Below, in pieces: positions 32,124-40,808 of a stretch of DNA of 44,939 nt. The notes beneath the pieces were generated by a model, which was given only the letters and a program-made list of their open reading frames with translations, ran no database searches and was not told the DNA's origin. Both the position numbers and the translations under genes were made by a program. Every line of letters begins with the position of its first letter. Position 1 is the stretch's first letter. This stretch comes from Actinoplanes flavus (lineage in GTDB: Bacteria; Actinomycetota; Actinomycetes; Mycobacteriales; Micromonosporaceae): contig NZ_JAGFNS010000048.1 in NCBI RefSeq assembly GCF_017592555.1, forward strand, positions 1 to 44,939, written 5' to 3'.

Positions 32124-33011
32124 ATGGCTGATGCACTTCTCGGCCCGGCGGAGATCCGGGACCTGGCCGCGCGCCTCGGCGTCGCGCCGACCAAGAAGCT
32201 CGGCCAGAACTTCCTGCACGACCCGAACACGATCCGCCGGATCGTGGCGGTGGCCGCCCTGCGCCCGGACGACGTGGCCCTGGAGGTCGGCCCGGGGCTC
32301 GGCTCGCTGACGCTGGGCCTGGTCGGCGCGGTCCGGCACGTGCACGCCGTGGAGATCGACCCGGCCCTGGCCGCGGCGCTGCCGGGCACCGTCTCCGCGG
32401 CGCACCTCACCGTGCACCCGGCCGACGCGCTCAAGGTGACCGGCGACCGGTTCGATCCGGCGCCCACCATGCTGGTGGCCAACCTGCCGTACAACGTGGC
32501 GGTCCCGGTGGTGCTGCACCTGCTGGCCGAGCTGCCCACCCTGCGCGGCGGGCTGGTCATGGTGCAGAAGGAGGTCGCCGACCGGCTCACCGCCGGTCCG
32601 GGCTCGAAGGTGTACGGCGTGCCCTCGGTGAAACTGGCCTGGTACGCCGAGGCCAGACCGGCCGGGAAGGTGCCGCCCGCGGTGTTCTGGCCGGTGCCCA
32701 ACGTGGACTCGGGACTGGTCGCCTTCACCCGCCGGGAGCCGCCGGCCGACGTCCCGCGGGCGGCCGTGTTCGCGGTGGTCGACGCCGCCTTCGCGCAGCG
32801 CCGCAAGACGCTGCGGGCCGCGCTGGCCGGCTGGGCGGGCGGACCGGACCGGGCCGAGTCGGTGCTGCGGGCGGCCGGGGTCAGCCCGCAGGCCAGGGGA
32901 GAGGCGCTCACGGTGGGTGAGTTCGCCGCGATCGCGGGGGCGGCCCGACAGCAGGGGTACGGCGGTAAGCTCACCCCGTCCGGCGCAGAGCCCGAGGAGA
33001 AGAACTCATGA
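32124..33011 (+). CDS. ksgA: 16S rRNA dimethyladenosine transferase
   Basis: 295 residues; methylates A1518 and A1519 of 16S rRNA using SAM during 30S maturation. Family signatures are GQNFLHD (27-33), the SAM motif EVGPGLG (54-60), VEID, the catalytic NLPYN (120-124) and the WPVPNVDS block. The ATG lies 20 nt after the tatD stop, so the rpfB gene that sits between tatD and ksgA in mycobacteria is absent. The stop overlaps the ATG of an 11-codon micro-ORF. Confidence 0.97.
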   Translation: MADALLGPAEIRDLAARLGVAPTKKLGQNFLHDPNTIRRIVAVAALRPDDVALEVGPGLGSLTLGLVGAVRHVHAVEIDPALAAALPGTVSAAHLTVHPADALKVTGDRFDPAPTMLVANLPYNVAVPVVLHLLAELPTLRGGLVMVQKEVADRLTAGPGSKVYGVPSVKLAWYAEARPAGKVPPAVFWPVPNVDSGLVAFTRREPPADVPRAAVFAVVDAAFAQRRKTLRAALAGWAGGPDRAESVLRAAGVSPQARGEALTVGEFAAIAGAARQQGYGGKLTPSGAEPEEKNS

Positions 33012-33043
33012 CCACGGAAGCTATCCGGGACTTCGCTCCGTGA
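33008..33043 (+). CDS. 11-codon micro-ORF coupling ksgA to ispE
   Basis: Encodes MTTEAIRDFAP. Its ATG overlaps the ksgA stop (ATGA, 33008-33011) and its TGA overlaps the ispE GTG (GTGA, 33040-33043). GAGGAG at 32994-32999 gives it a better ribosome binding site than ispE itself has. Both junctions have the 4-nt overlap typical of termination-reinitiation, so translation of the peptide probably delivers ribosomes to ispE. It may be a leader peptide rather than a functional protein. Confidence 0.6.
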   Translation: MTTEAIRDFAP

Positions 33044-33984
33044 CGGAGGCGTGGGGACCGGACGATGACGAGCCGCGCCCGCACCACGGTCCGGTGAAGG
33101 TGCGTGTCCCGGCGAAGATCAACCTGCATCTCGGGGTCGGCCCGCTGCGGCCGGACGGATATCACGAGCTGAACACCGTCTACCACGCGATCAGCCTCTT
33201 CGACGAGCTGACCGCCCGCCGTGGGGACACCCTCACCCTGACCATGGAGGGCGAGGGCGCCGGCGAGCTGGAGCTGGACGAGTCGAATCTGATCATCCGG
33301 GCGGCCCGGGCGCTGGCCGCCCGCGGCCGGGTCCCGGCCTACGCGCGGCTGCACCTGCGCAAGAGCATCCCGCTGGCCGGGGGCCTGGCCGGGGGCAGCG
33401 CCGACGCGGCCGCGACCCTGATCGCCTGCGACATGCTCTGGGGCCTCGGCATGTCCCGTGACGAGCTGGCCGAGGTCGGCGCCGAGCTGGGCTCGGACGT
33501 GCCGTTCCTGCTGCACGGCGGCACCGCCCTGGGCACCGGCCACGGTGAGGCGGTCAGTCCCATCCTGGCCCGCCCGACCACCTGGCACTGGGTGGTGGCG
33601 ATCGCCGACGGCGGGCTCTCCACCCCGGCGGTCTACCGCGAGCTGGACCGGTTGCGCGCCGCCTCGCCGCCCGAGCCGCTCGGCGGGCCGGACGAGCTGA
33701 TGGCCGCCATGCGCCAGCGTGATCCCAAGGTGCTCGGCGCCGCGCTCGGCAACGACCTCCAGCCGGCCGCGCTCGCGCTGCGCCCGCAGCTGGCCGACGT
33801 GCTGCACGCGGGCCAGGAGGCGGGCGCCATCGCCGGCCTGGTCTCCGGTTCCGGCCCCACCTGCGTCTTCCTGGCCGCCGACGCCAACCACGCGCAGCGG
33901 GTCGCGGCCGGGCTCACCGAGGCCGGGGTGTGCCGGGCGGCGGTCACCGCGCGCGGACCGCAGCCGGGCGCGCGGGTAATCTAG
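33040..33984 (+). CDS. ispE: 4-diphosphocytidyl-2-C-methyl-D-erythritol kinase
   Basis: 314 residues, GHMP kinase of the MEP isoprenoid pathway, phosphorylating CDP-methylerythritol on the 2-hydroxyl. It has the N-terminal PAKINLHLGV with K26, the ATP-binding PLAGGLAGGSADAAA (111-125), D153 in GSDVPF and the C-terminal SGSGPT. The GTG at 33040 matches the expected N-terminus, though no strong ribosome binding site precedes it, consistent with coupling through the micro-ORF. The products feed the polyprenyl carriers used by pmt and the sugar transferase. An ABC-F gene follows after 7 nt. Confidence 0.97.
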   Translation: MTEAWGPDDDEPRPHHGPVKVRVPAKINLHLGVGPLRPDGYHELNTVYHAISLFDELTARRGDTLTLTMEGEGAGELELDESNLIIRAARALAARGRVPAYARLHLRKSIPLAGGLAGGSADAAATLIACDMLWGLGMSRDELAEVGAELGSDVPFLLHGGTALGTGHGEAVSPILARPTTWHWVVAIADGGLSTPAVYRELDRLRAASPPEPLGGPDELMAAMRQRDPKVLGAALGNDLQPAALALRPQLADVLHAGQEAGAIAGLVSGSGPTCVFLAADANHAQRVAAGLTEAGVCRAAVTARGPQPGARVI

Positions 33985-33991
33985 AAGCATC

Positions 33992-35785
33992 GTGGCCAAC
34001 ATCATCAACCTGGACCGGGTCAGCAAGGGTTACGGCGCCGCCGGTCAGCTGCTCACCGACGTGTCGCTCGGCCTGGACGACGACGCCCGCATCGGGATCG
34101 TCGGTCTCAACGGCGCCGGCAAGTCGACCCTTCTCCGCATGCTCGCCAAGACCGAGGAGCCGGACTCCGGCCGGGTCACCCACCGCCGTGACCTGCGGGT
34201 CGCGTCGCTGCCGCAGACCCTCACCCTGGCCGGCGAGGCCACCGTGCGGGATGTCGTGCTCGGCACCGCCTGGCTGCCGCAGAGCATGGGCGCCGAGCAC
34301 GAGTGGGCCGGTGACGCCGGGGTGCGCACCATCCTCGACGGCCTCGGCATGGGCTACCTCGGGCTGGACACGCCGGTCGGGCCGATGTCCGGTGGCGAGC
34401 GCCGCCGGGTCGCCCTGGCCGCGCTGCTGGTCCGGCAGAGCGATCTGCTGATCCTCGACGAGCCCACCAACCATCTGGACGTGGCCGGTGTCGACTGGCT
34501 CGCCAAGCATCTGCTGACCCGCCGGGGCGCGCTGCTGGTGGTCACCCACGACCGCTGGTTCCTGGACGCGGTCTGCACCATGACCTGGGAGGTCGTGGAC
34601 CAGCAGGTGCACACGTACGAGGGCGGTTACGCCGCCTGGGTGCTGGCCCGCGCCGAGCGCCAGCGGGTCGCCGCGGCCGTCGAGGCCCGCCGGCAGAACC
34701 TGTTGCGTAAAGAGATCGCCTGGCTGCGCCGTGGCCCGCCGGCCCGGACGTCGAAGCCGAAGTTCCGGATCGACGCGGCCAACGAGCTGATCGCCGACGT
34801 CCCGCCGGTCCGGGACACGGTCAGCCTCCAGCGGCTCGCCACCACCCGGCTCGGCAAGCAGGTCTACGACCTGGAGCAGGTCCAGCTGAACGCCGGTCCG
34901 AAGAGCATCTTCCAGGATCTGACCTGGCAGGTCGGCCCCGGCGACCGGATCGCCGTACTGGGCGCCAACGGGGCCGGCAAGACCACCCTGCTGAGGCTGC
35001 TCGCCGGAGTGACGAAACCGGACGGCGGCCGCCTCGTCACCGGTTCGACGGTCCGGCCCGCCTTCCTCTCCCAGGAGCTCAAGGAGCTGCCCGGGCAGCT
35101 GCGCCTGCTGGAGGCCGTGGAGGAGGTCGCGAAGCGGGTCAAGCTGGGCGACCGGGAGCTGTCGGCCGGTCAGCTCGCCGAGGTGTTCGGGTTCACCGAC
35201 AAGCGGATCTGGACGCCGGTCAGCGACCTCTCCGGCGGTGAGCGGCGGCGGCTCCAGCTGCTGCGCCTGCTCGCCACCGAGCCCAACGTGCTGCTGCTCG
35301 ACGAGCCGACCAACGACCTGGACACCGACACCCTGGCCGCGCTGGAGGACCTGCTCGACTCGTGGCCGGGCACCATGGTGGTGGCCAGTCACGACCGCTA
35401 CCTGGTGGAGCGGGTCACCGACACGGTCTACGGCATGTTCGGCGATGGCCGGCTGGTGCACCTGCCCGGCGGCATCGACGAGTATCTCGCCCGGGTCTCC
35501 GCGCCGGGCGCCGTGCCGACGGTGGCCAAGACGGGCGCCCCGTCCACTGCCCCGGGGCTCTCCGCCGGCGAGCTGCGCCAGGCGAAGAAGGACCTGGCCC
35601 GGCTGGAGCGGCAGATGGAGAAGCTGTCCGACCGGGAAGCGAAGATCAACGAGAGCCTGGCCGAGCACGGCAGCAACTACGACAAGCTGATCGAGCTGGA
35701 GGCTCAGCTCAAGGCCGTGCAGCAGGAGAAGGCCGAGGCCGAGGAGGCCTGGCTGGAGCTGGCCGAGCAGGTGTCCGAGAACTGA
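33992..35785 (+). CDS. ABC-F ATPase (translation factor, Uup-like)
   Basis: 597 residues, no TM. There are two nucleotide-binding domains: Walker A GLNGAGKST (38-46) and GANGAGKTT (324-332), signatures MSGGE (132-136) and LSGGE (413-417), and Walker B motifs followed by NHLD and NDLD. They are joined by a linker of about 55 charged residues (208-262), the part that contacts P-site tRNA in ABC-F factors. Residues about 525-595 form a C-terminal coiled coil as in Uup. It acts on ribosomes rather than in transport; antibiotic resistance is possible but not indicated. The GTG is 7 nt after ispE, so it is probably in the same operon. Confidence 0.93.
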   Translation: MANIINLDRVSKGYGAAGQLLTDVSLGLDDDARIGIVGLNGAGKSTLLRMLAKTEEPDSGRVTHRRDLRVASLPQTLTLAGEATVRDVVLGTAWLPQSMGAEHEWAGDAGVRTILDGLGMGYLGLDTPVGPMSGGERRRVALAALLVRQSDLLILDEPTNHLDVAGVDWLAKHLLTRRGALLVVTHDRWFLDAVCTMTWEVVDQQVHTYEGGYAAWVLARAERQRVAAAVEARRQNLLRKEIAWLRRGPPARTSKPKFRIDAANELIADVPPVRDTVSLQRLATTRLGKQVYDLEQVQLNAGPKSIFQDLTWQVGPGDRIAVLGANGAGKTTLLRLLAGVTKPDGGRLVTGSTVRPAFLSQELKELPGQLRLLEAVEEVAKRVKLGDRELSAGQLAEVFGFTDKRIWTPVSDLSGGERRRLQLLRLLATEPNVLLLDEPTNDLDTDTLAALEDLLDSWPGTMVVASHDRYLVERVTDTVYGMFGDGRLVHLPGGIDEYLARVSAPGAVPTVAKTGAPSTAPGLSAGELRQAKKDLARLERQMEKLSDREAKINESLAEHGSNYDKLIELEAQLKAVQQEKAEAEEAWLELAEQVSEN

Positions 35786-35863
35786 TCCGGGGGGTGTGGC
35801 TGCGCCCGTTGTCGGGGATACGCGAGAATCTGCTCGAAGACACCCGACCTTGGAGACTGAACC

Positions 35864-36325
35864 ATGGCGCACACCCCGGTCAATCACCCGCTTCGGCCGA
35901 TCTACCGGATCGTCGGCTTCATCACCGGTGCGTACCTGGTGGCGTTCGGCCTCATCGGGTTCATCACCACCTCCGGTGAGGAGTTCACCGGCCCCGGCGT
36001 GCGGGTGCTCGGGCAGGGCAGCAACATGCTGTGGTCGATCGTCTCGCTGGTGCTCGGCGCGCTCGTGCTGCTCGGCACCGCGGTCGGCCGCAACATCGAC
36101 GTCGTCGTCGACCAGTACCTCGGCTGGGGCCTGCTGGTGGTCGGCACCTACGAGCTGGCCATGCTGCGCACCGACGACCTGAACATCTTCGGGTTCACCA
36201 TGTCGACCGTGGTCGTCACCTACCTGGTCGGCCTGCTGCTGATCACCGTGAGCCTGTACAGCAAGACCGCCCCGAAGGCCCAGGCCGGCGCGCCGCGGCA
36301 GGTGCGCGAAGGCCGTACCGCCTGA
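35864..36325 (+). CDS. DUF4383 membrane protein
   Basis: 153 residues with four TM segments (about 16-36, 54-72, 84-102 and 112-134) and a basic C-terminal tail. The PIYRIVGFITGAYLVAFG start and GLLLITVSLY end fit DUF4383. No active-site residues are evident; the function is unknown. The ATG follows CTTGGAGACTGAACC. The gap of 78 nt after the ABC-F gene suggests a possible own promoter. Confidence 0.9.
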   Translation: MAHTPVNHPLRPIYRIVGFITGAYLVAFGLIGFITTSGEEFTGPGVRVLGQGSNMLWSIVSLVLGALVLLGTAVGRNIDVVVDQYLGWGLLVVGTYELAMLRTDDLNIFGFTMSTVVVTYLVGLLLITVSLYSKTAPKAQAGAPRQVREGRTA

Positions 36326-36340
36326 TCCGCCGCCCGGGTG

Positions 36341-36374
36341 ACCCGCCGGGGACCGCTCAGCGGACCCGGCGGGT
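36341..36374. terminator. Terminator between DUF4383 and TetR genes
   Basis: Arms acccgccggg (36341-36350) and cccggcgggt (36365-36374) enclose a second inner stem ccgct/agcgg, giving a near-continuous palindrome. It overlaps the last codons of the TetR gene and serves both convergent genes. Confidence 0.8.
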
Positions 36375-37013
36375 GATCAACCCCGGTTTGGCCTCCAGAT
36401 GGGACAGGCCGTTCCAGGCCAGATTGACCAGGTGCGCGGCGACGATCTCCTTCTTGGGCTTGCGCTCCTCCCGCCACCACTGACCCACCAGCGCCACCAT
36501 CCCGACCAGCGCCTGCGAGTAGAGCGCGGCGAACCTCGGATCGAGGCCCCGGCTCTTGAACTCGGCGCCGAGGATGTGCTCCACCTGGTGCGCCACATCG
36601 CTCAGCACACTCTGGAGATTGCCCGAGGCGGACAGCACCGGCGACTCGCGCACCAGCACCTGGAAGCCGTGCGGCTCCTCGTCGATGTAGTCGAGCAGCG
36701 CCAGCGCGGCCTGCTCCAGCAACTCGCGTGGATGCCCGGCGGTGAGCGCCGTGGTGATCCGGTCCAGCAGGGACCGCACCTCGCGGTCGACGACCACCGC
36801 GTACAAGCCCTCCTTGCCGCCGAAGTGCTCGTAGACCACCGGCTTCGACACCTTGGACCGGGCCGCGACCTCCTCGACGCTGGTGGCGTCGAAACCGCGC
36901 TCGGCGAACAGCTGTCGCCCGATCGTGATCAGTTGCTCCCGGCGCTGGGCGGCCGACATCCGAATGCGTCTCTGCCGGTCGGTGGCGTCCCCGTGCTCAC
37001 TCACCCGGTTCAT
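36357..37013 (-). CDS. TetR-family transcriptional regulator
   Basis: 218 residues. The DNA-binding helix-turn-helix is at about 25-70 (ERGFDATSVEEVAARSKVSKPVVYEHFGGKEGLY, partly quoted), followed by a ligand-binding helical domain. The ATG at 37013 has GGCAGG close upstream; a GTG at residue 4 could also start. It lies divergent from the tRNA-Gln/glmU transcript, as Rv1019 does from glmU. An inverted repeat centred 23 bp upstream of the start looks like its own operator. The ligand and regulon are unknown. Confidence 0.95.
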   Translation of the reverse strand: MNRVSEHGDATDRQRRIRMSAAQRREQLITIGRQLFAERGFDATSVEEVAARSKVSKPVVYEHFGGKEGLYAVVVDREVRSLLDRITTALTAGHPRELLEQAALALLDYIDEEPHGFQVLVRESPVLSASGNLQSVLSDVAHQVEHILGAEFKSRGLDPRFAALYSQALVGMVALVGQWWREERKPKKEIVAAHLVNLAWNGLSHLEAKPGLITRRVR

Positions 37014-37026
37014 CCTGCCAGCCGAT

Positions 37027-37046
37027 CCTGTCGTCAACTCGACAGG
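37027..37046 (-). promoter_or_regulatory. Candidate TetR operator
   Basis: CCTGTCG, 6 nt, CGACAGG: a perfect 20-bp inverted repeat, the usual size for a TetR-family operator, just upstream of the tetR start. On the minus strand it includes TTGACG, a -35-like hexamer. Suggests autorepression. Confidence 0.6.
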
Positions 37047-37101
37047 CTTCGTCCGCTTATCGCGATCGCACAGCGGGACGCTAGTCTGTCTCCAGCAACA
37101 T

Positions 37102-37173
37102 TCGGCCGTGGTGTAATTGGCAACACCTCTGGTTTTGGTCCAGATGTTCCGGGTTCGAGTCCTGGCGGCCGAG
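37102..37173 (+). tRNA. tRNA-Gln (anticodon TTG)
   Basis: The acceptor TCGGCCG pairs with CGGCCGA, the D arm has the GTGTAATTGGCAACAC pattern typical of Gln tRNAs, and the anticodon stem TCTGG/CCAGA holds loop TTTTGGT (anticodon TTG, codon CAA). The T arm CCGGG-TTCGAGT-CCTGG includes one G-U. The 3' CCA is not encoded (CAA follows). TAGTCT at 37083-37088 may be its -10. Confidence 0.95.
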
Positions 37174-37257
37174 CAATTTCTGTGGTGAGCCCCGATGGCT
37201 GCGGGTGGACATGACGCCACCTATGCAAGATGCCACTGCGATCGATGGAGTTACCGC

Positions 37258-38700
37258 GTGAGCCAGGCCCCCAGCCGTACCGTCGTCGTCCTCGCCGCCG
37301 GCGAGGGCAAGCGGATGAAGTCCCAGACGCCCAAGGTCCTCCAGCCGCTGCTCGGGCGCACCCTGCTCGGGCACGTCCTGGCCGTCGCCCAGGCCATCCA
37401 CACCGACCGCACCGTGGTGGTCGTCGGTCACAAGGCCGACCAGGTCGGCGCGTTCCTGGCCGAGGCCGCCCCGGAGGCCACCCCGGTGCTGCAGGCCGAG
37501 CAGAACGGCACCGGCCACGCGGTGCGGATCGCGCTGGACGCCACGGCCGGCCTGACCGGCACCGTGGTGGTGCTCAGCGGTGACGTGCCGCTGCTGCGCC
37601 CGGAGACGGTGGAGGCGCTGCTGGCCACCCACGAGAAGGCCGGCGCCGCGGCGACCGTGCTGAGCGCCGAGGTGGCCGAGCCGGGTGGGCTGGGCCGGAT
37701 CGTCCGGGGCGCCGACGGCAACCTGGAGCGGATCGTCGAGCAGAAGGACGCCACCGAGGAGCAGCGGCGGATCCGCGAGATCAACTCGGGGATCTACGCG
37801 TTCGACGCGGTGCTGCTGCGCGACGCGCTGGGCAAGCTGTCCACCGACAACGCGCAGGGCGAGGAGTACCTGACCGACGTCTTCGGGATCCTGGCCGCCC
37901 AGGGGCACCCGGTGGCGATCGAGGTGGCCGAGTTCGCGTACGAGACCCTCGGCTGCAACGACCGCGCCGAACTGGCCCGGCTGCGGGTGCTGATGCGCGA
38001 CCGGGTGAACGAGGCGTGGATGCGCTCCGGCGTGCTGATCCTCGACCCGGCCACCACCTGGATCGACGTGACCGCCACGCTCGAGCCGGACGCGACCGTC
38101 GACCAGAACTCGCAGATCCTCGGCACCAGCTCGGTCGCCACCGGCGCGGTGATCGGGCCGGACACCACGCTCGTCGACACCGCGGTGGCGGCCGGCGCCA
38201 CGGTCCTGCGGACTCACTCGATCGGGGCGCAGATCGGCCCGTCGGCGACCGTGGGACCGTACTCGTACCTGCGCCCGGGCACCCGTCTGGGGGAGAAGTC
38301 CAAGATCGGTGGCTTCGTCGAGGCGAAGAACGCCGAGCTCGGCGCGGGCGCCAAGGTGCCGCACCTGACGTACGTGGGTGACGCCACGATCGGGGCCAAG
38401 GCGAACATCGGCGCCGGCACCATCTTCGCCAACTACGACGGGGTCCGGAAGAGTCACACCACCGTGGGCGAGGCGGCCTTCGTCGGGTCGGACACCGTGC
38501 TCATCGCGCCGGTGGAGATCGGCCCGGGGGCGTACGTGGCGGCCGGCAGCGCCGTGCAGAAGAACGTCCCGGCCGGCAGCCTCGGGATCACCCGGGCGCC
38601 GCAGCGCAACGTGGACGGCTGGGTGGCGCGGGCCCGTCCCGGGACGGCCTCCGCGGACGCCGCCGCCAGGGCCGCGGATACCACCCCTGACCAGGAGTGA
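37258..38700 (+). CDS. glmU: Bifunctional GlmU (UDP-GlcNAc synthesis)
   Basis: 480 residues. It acetylates glucosamine-1-phosphate and then transfers UMP from UTP to give UDP-GlcNAc, the precursor of peptidoglycan. The N-terminal pyrophosphorylase domain has LAAGEGKRMKS with QTPKVLQPL, QNGTGHAV, LSGDVPLL and EINSGIYAF. The C-terminal left-handed beta-helix (about 255-460) has hexapeptide repeats, the YLRPGTRLGEKSKIG stretch and NYDGV. The tail is Ala-rich. The GTG at 37258 has TGGAG 7 nt upstream and gives the standard N-terminus. It follows tRNA-Gln by 84 nt and precedes prs. Confidence 0.97.
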   Translation: MSQAPSRTVVVLAAGEGKRMKSQTPKVLQPLLGRTLLGHVLAVAQAIHTDRTVVVVGHKADQVGAFLAEAAPEATPVLQAEQNGTGHAVRIALDATAGLTGTVVVLSGDVPLLRPETVEALLATHEKAGAAATVLSAEVAEPGGLGRIVRGADGNLERIVEQKDATEEQRRIREINSGIYAFDAVLLRDALGKLSTDNAQGEEYLTDVFGILAAQGHPVAIEVAEFAYETLGCNDRAELARLRVLMRDRVNEAWMRSGVLILDPATTWIDVTATLEPDATVDQNSQILGTSSVATGAVIGPDTTLVDTAVAAGATVLRTHSIGAQIGPSATVGPYSYLRPGTRLGEKSKIGGFVEAKNAELGAGAKVPHLTYVGDATIGAKANIGAGTIFANYDGVRKSHTTVGEAAFVGSDTVLIAPVEIGPGAYVAAGSAVQKNVPAGSLGITRAPQRNVDGWVARARPGTASADAAARAADTTPDQE

Positions 38701-38813
38701 TCCAGCTGGGGTGAGCCATCCCACGCGAGGCCCTCGAAACGTGGCGGTTACGTTGCCGCAAGGGATACTTCACTGCGAACCTCCACCCCCTAATCCACGG
38801 GAGCAGCGAGCCG

Positions 38814-39794
38814 ATGGGCAGCATCGTCGCCGAGAACCGTAAGAGTCTGATGCTCTTCTCCGGCCGGGGTTTCCCGGAACTGGCCGAGGAGATCGGCCAG
38901 GTGCTCGGTGTGGCACCGACCCCGTCGGACTCGTACGAGTTCGCCAACGGTGAGATCTTCGTCCGTTTCAAGGAGTCGGTCCGCGGCTCGGACGCCTTCG
39001 TCGTCCAGTCGGTGACCGAGGGCGTCAACCGGTGGGTCATGGAGACCCTCATCATGATCGACGCGCTGAAGCGCGGCTCGGCCAAGCGGATCACCGTGGT
39101 GCTGCCGTTCTACCCGTACTCGCGGCAGGACAAGAAGCACCGCGGCCGTGAGCCGATCTCCGCCCGTCTGGTGGCCGACCTGCTGAAGACCGCGGGCGCC
39201 AACCGGATCCTCACGGTGGACCTGCACACCGCCCAGATCCAGGGCTTCTTCGACGGCCCGGTGGACCACCTGTTCGCCATGGACACGCTGGCCGACTACG
39301 TGCAGAAGAAGTACGCGGGCCGTCCGATGACCGTGGTCGCGCCGGACTCCGGCCGGGTGCGGGTGGCCGAGCGCTGGACCGACCGGCTGGGTGGTTGCCC
39401 GCTGGCCTTCATCCACAAGACCCGTGACCCGCTGAAGCCCAACCAGGTGGTGGCGAACCGGGTGGTCGGTGAGGTGGAGGGCCGTGTCTGCCTGATCGTC
39501 GACGACATGATCGACACCGGCGGCACGATCGCCAAGGCGGCCGACATCCTGTTCGAGGAGGGCGCGGCCGACGTGATCGTGGCCTCCACGCACGCGCTGC
39601 TCTCCGACCCGGCCACCGAGCGGCTGAAGAACAGCAGGATCAGCGAGCTGGTGGTGACGAACACGTTGCCGCTCTCCCCGGAGAAGCGACTCGACAAGAT
39701 CACTGTGCTGTCCATCGCCCCGCTGCTGGCCCGGGCGATCCGTGAGGTGTTCGACGACGGCTCGGTGACCACCCTGTTCGGTGGCCTGAGCTGA
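38814..39794 (+). CDS. prs: Ribose-phosphate pyrophosphokinase
   Basis: 326 residues; makes PRPP from ribose-5-phosphate and ATP for nucleotide, His and Trp synthesis. Visible signatures: FANGEIFVRF, the flexible-loop segment PFYPYSRQDKKHRGREPISA, the metal-binding VDLHTAQIQGFF, and the PRPP loop LIVDDMIDTGGT. ATG after GGGAGCAG. The glmU-prs order is as in mycobacteria. It ends in a hairpin terminator. Confidence 0.97.
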   Translation: MGSIVAENRKSLMLFSGRGFPELAEEIGQVLGVAPTPSDSYEFANGEIFVRFKESVRGSDAFVVQSVTEGVNRWVMETLIMIDALKRGSAKRITVVLPFYPYSRQDKKHRGREPISARLVADLLKTAGANRILTVDLHTAQIQGFFDGPVDHLFAMDTLADYVQKKYAGRPMTVVAPDSGRVRVAERWTDRLGGCPLAFIHKTRDPLKPNQVVANRVVGEVEGRVCLIVDDMIDTGGTIAKAADILFEEGAADVIVASTHALLSDPATERLKNSRISELVVTNTLPLSPEKRLDKITVLSIAPLLARAIREVFDDGSVTTLFGGLS

Positions 39795-39809
39795 CTCTGT
39801 TGTTCGTGA

Positions 39810-39836
39810 GGCGCCCGTCGACTCGGCGGGCGCCTT
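39810..39836 (+). terminator. Terminator after prs
   Basis: AGGCGCCCG (39810-39818) pairs with CGGGCGCCT (39828-39836), followed by TCGC, 15 nt past the prs stop. Confidence 0.8.
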
Positions 39837-40172
39837 CGCATGTGGTGCAACTTGCATCAGTAGCATCGTTTTTTCGCGGACGCCGCCAGCCGGACGGACC
39901 CGCTGACTGATGCACGATCGTGCCAGGTAAGCTGGTGCGGTTGCCACGGCGAGGGTGCCTCGTGGTCTGCTGAGGTTCCGCAGTCCACTCGAGGTGCCGT
40001 CATCGACGCGGTGCTCCGGGCCTGTGCCCAGCGCGCCCCTTGCCCGGCAGCGCCAGGAACACCTACGCCTTCGACGGTCACGCGCCGTCGGCGGCGACCA
40101 CCGCAGCACTGCCGGATACCGCAGCCGCAGACTTAGCCGCAGCCCGCATCGAAGAGTTTCAGGAGTTTCCCC
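39837..40172 (+). other. Long gene-free leader region of rplY
   Basis: 336 bp without a supported gene. It contains a 9-bp inverted repeat TGCATCAGT (39853-39861) / ACTGATGCA (39906-39914) enclosing a T6 run, an overlapping perfect palindrome GCACGATCGTGC (39912-39923), and GGTAAGCT close downstream that could be a -10. If transcription starts there, the rplY leader is over 200 nt, long enough for an autoregulatory RNA structure. None of the known leader types could be assigned. Confidence 0.5.
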
Positions 40173-40778
40173 GTGTCCGAGGTAAAGATCAGCGCCGAGC
40201 CCCGTACCGAGTTCGGCAAGGGTGGTGCCCGCCGCACGCGCCGGGCCGGTCTCGTGCCCGCCGTGCTGTACGGCCACGGCGAGGCGCCGCAGCACATCGC
40301 CCTGCCGGCCCGTGAGTTCGCGGCCGCCATCCGCCACGGCGGCATGAACCAGGTCTTCACGATCGACATCGCCGGCAACTCGGGCGCCACCCTGGCGCTG
40401 CCGAAGGCGATCCAGCGTGACCCGATCAAGGACACGTACGAGCACGTGGACCTGCTGATCGTGAAGCGCGGCGAGAAGGTCCAGGTCGACATCCCGGTGA
40501 CCCTGACCGGCGAGGCCGCCAAGAACACCCTGATCGTCAACGAGTCGACCACCGTCGCCGTGGTCGCCGAGGCGCTGCACCTGCCGACCGAGCTCGAGGT
40601 CTCGATCGCCGGCCTGGAGGCCGGCTCGCACGTCACCGCCGGTGACGTGAAGCTGCCCAAGGGCGTCGAGCTGGCCGCCGACCCGGAGCTGGTGCTCGCG
40701 GTGATCAGCGCCGCCCAGAGCAACGCCGAGGCCACCGAGGAGTCGGCCGAGGGTGCTGAGGGCGAGAGCGCGGAGTAA
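40173..40778 (+). CDS. rplY: 50S ribosomal protein L25/general stress protein Ctc
   Basis: 201 residues. The N-terminal L25 domain (about 1-95; EPRTEFGKGGARRTRR, the PAVLYGHGE loop) binds 5S rRNA; the C-terminal TL5/Ctc domain follows (about 100-190), then an acidic Glu/Ala tail. The GTG start has AGGAG 8 nt upstream. The two-domain form is the stress-type (Ctc). rplY next to pth is a conserved pair. Confidence 0.97.
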   Translation: MSEVKISAEPRTEFGKGGARRTRRAGLVPAVLYGHGEAPQHIALPAREFAAAIRHGGMNQVFTIDIAGNSGATLALPKAIQRDPIKDTYEHVDLLIVKRGEKVQVDIPVTLTGEAAKNTLIVNESTTVAVVAEALHLPTELEVSIAGLEAGSHVTAGDVKLPKGVELAADPELVLAVISAAQSNAEATEESAEGAEGESAE

Positions 40779-40808
40779 TTCTGTCGCGCAGCAGCGGTAA
40801 GCCAGATA

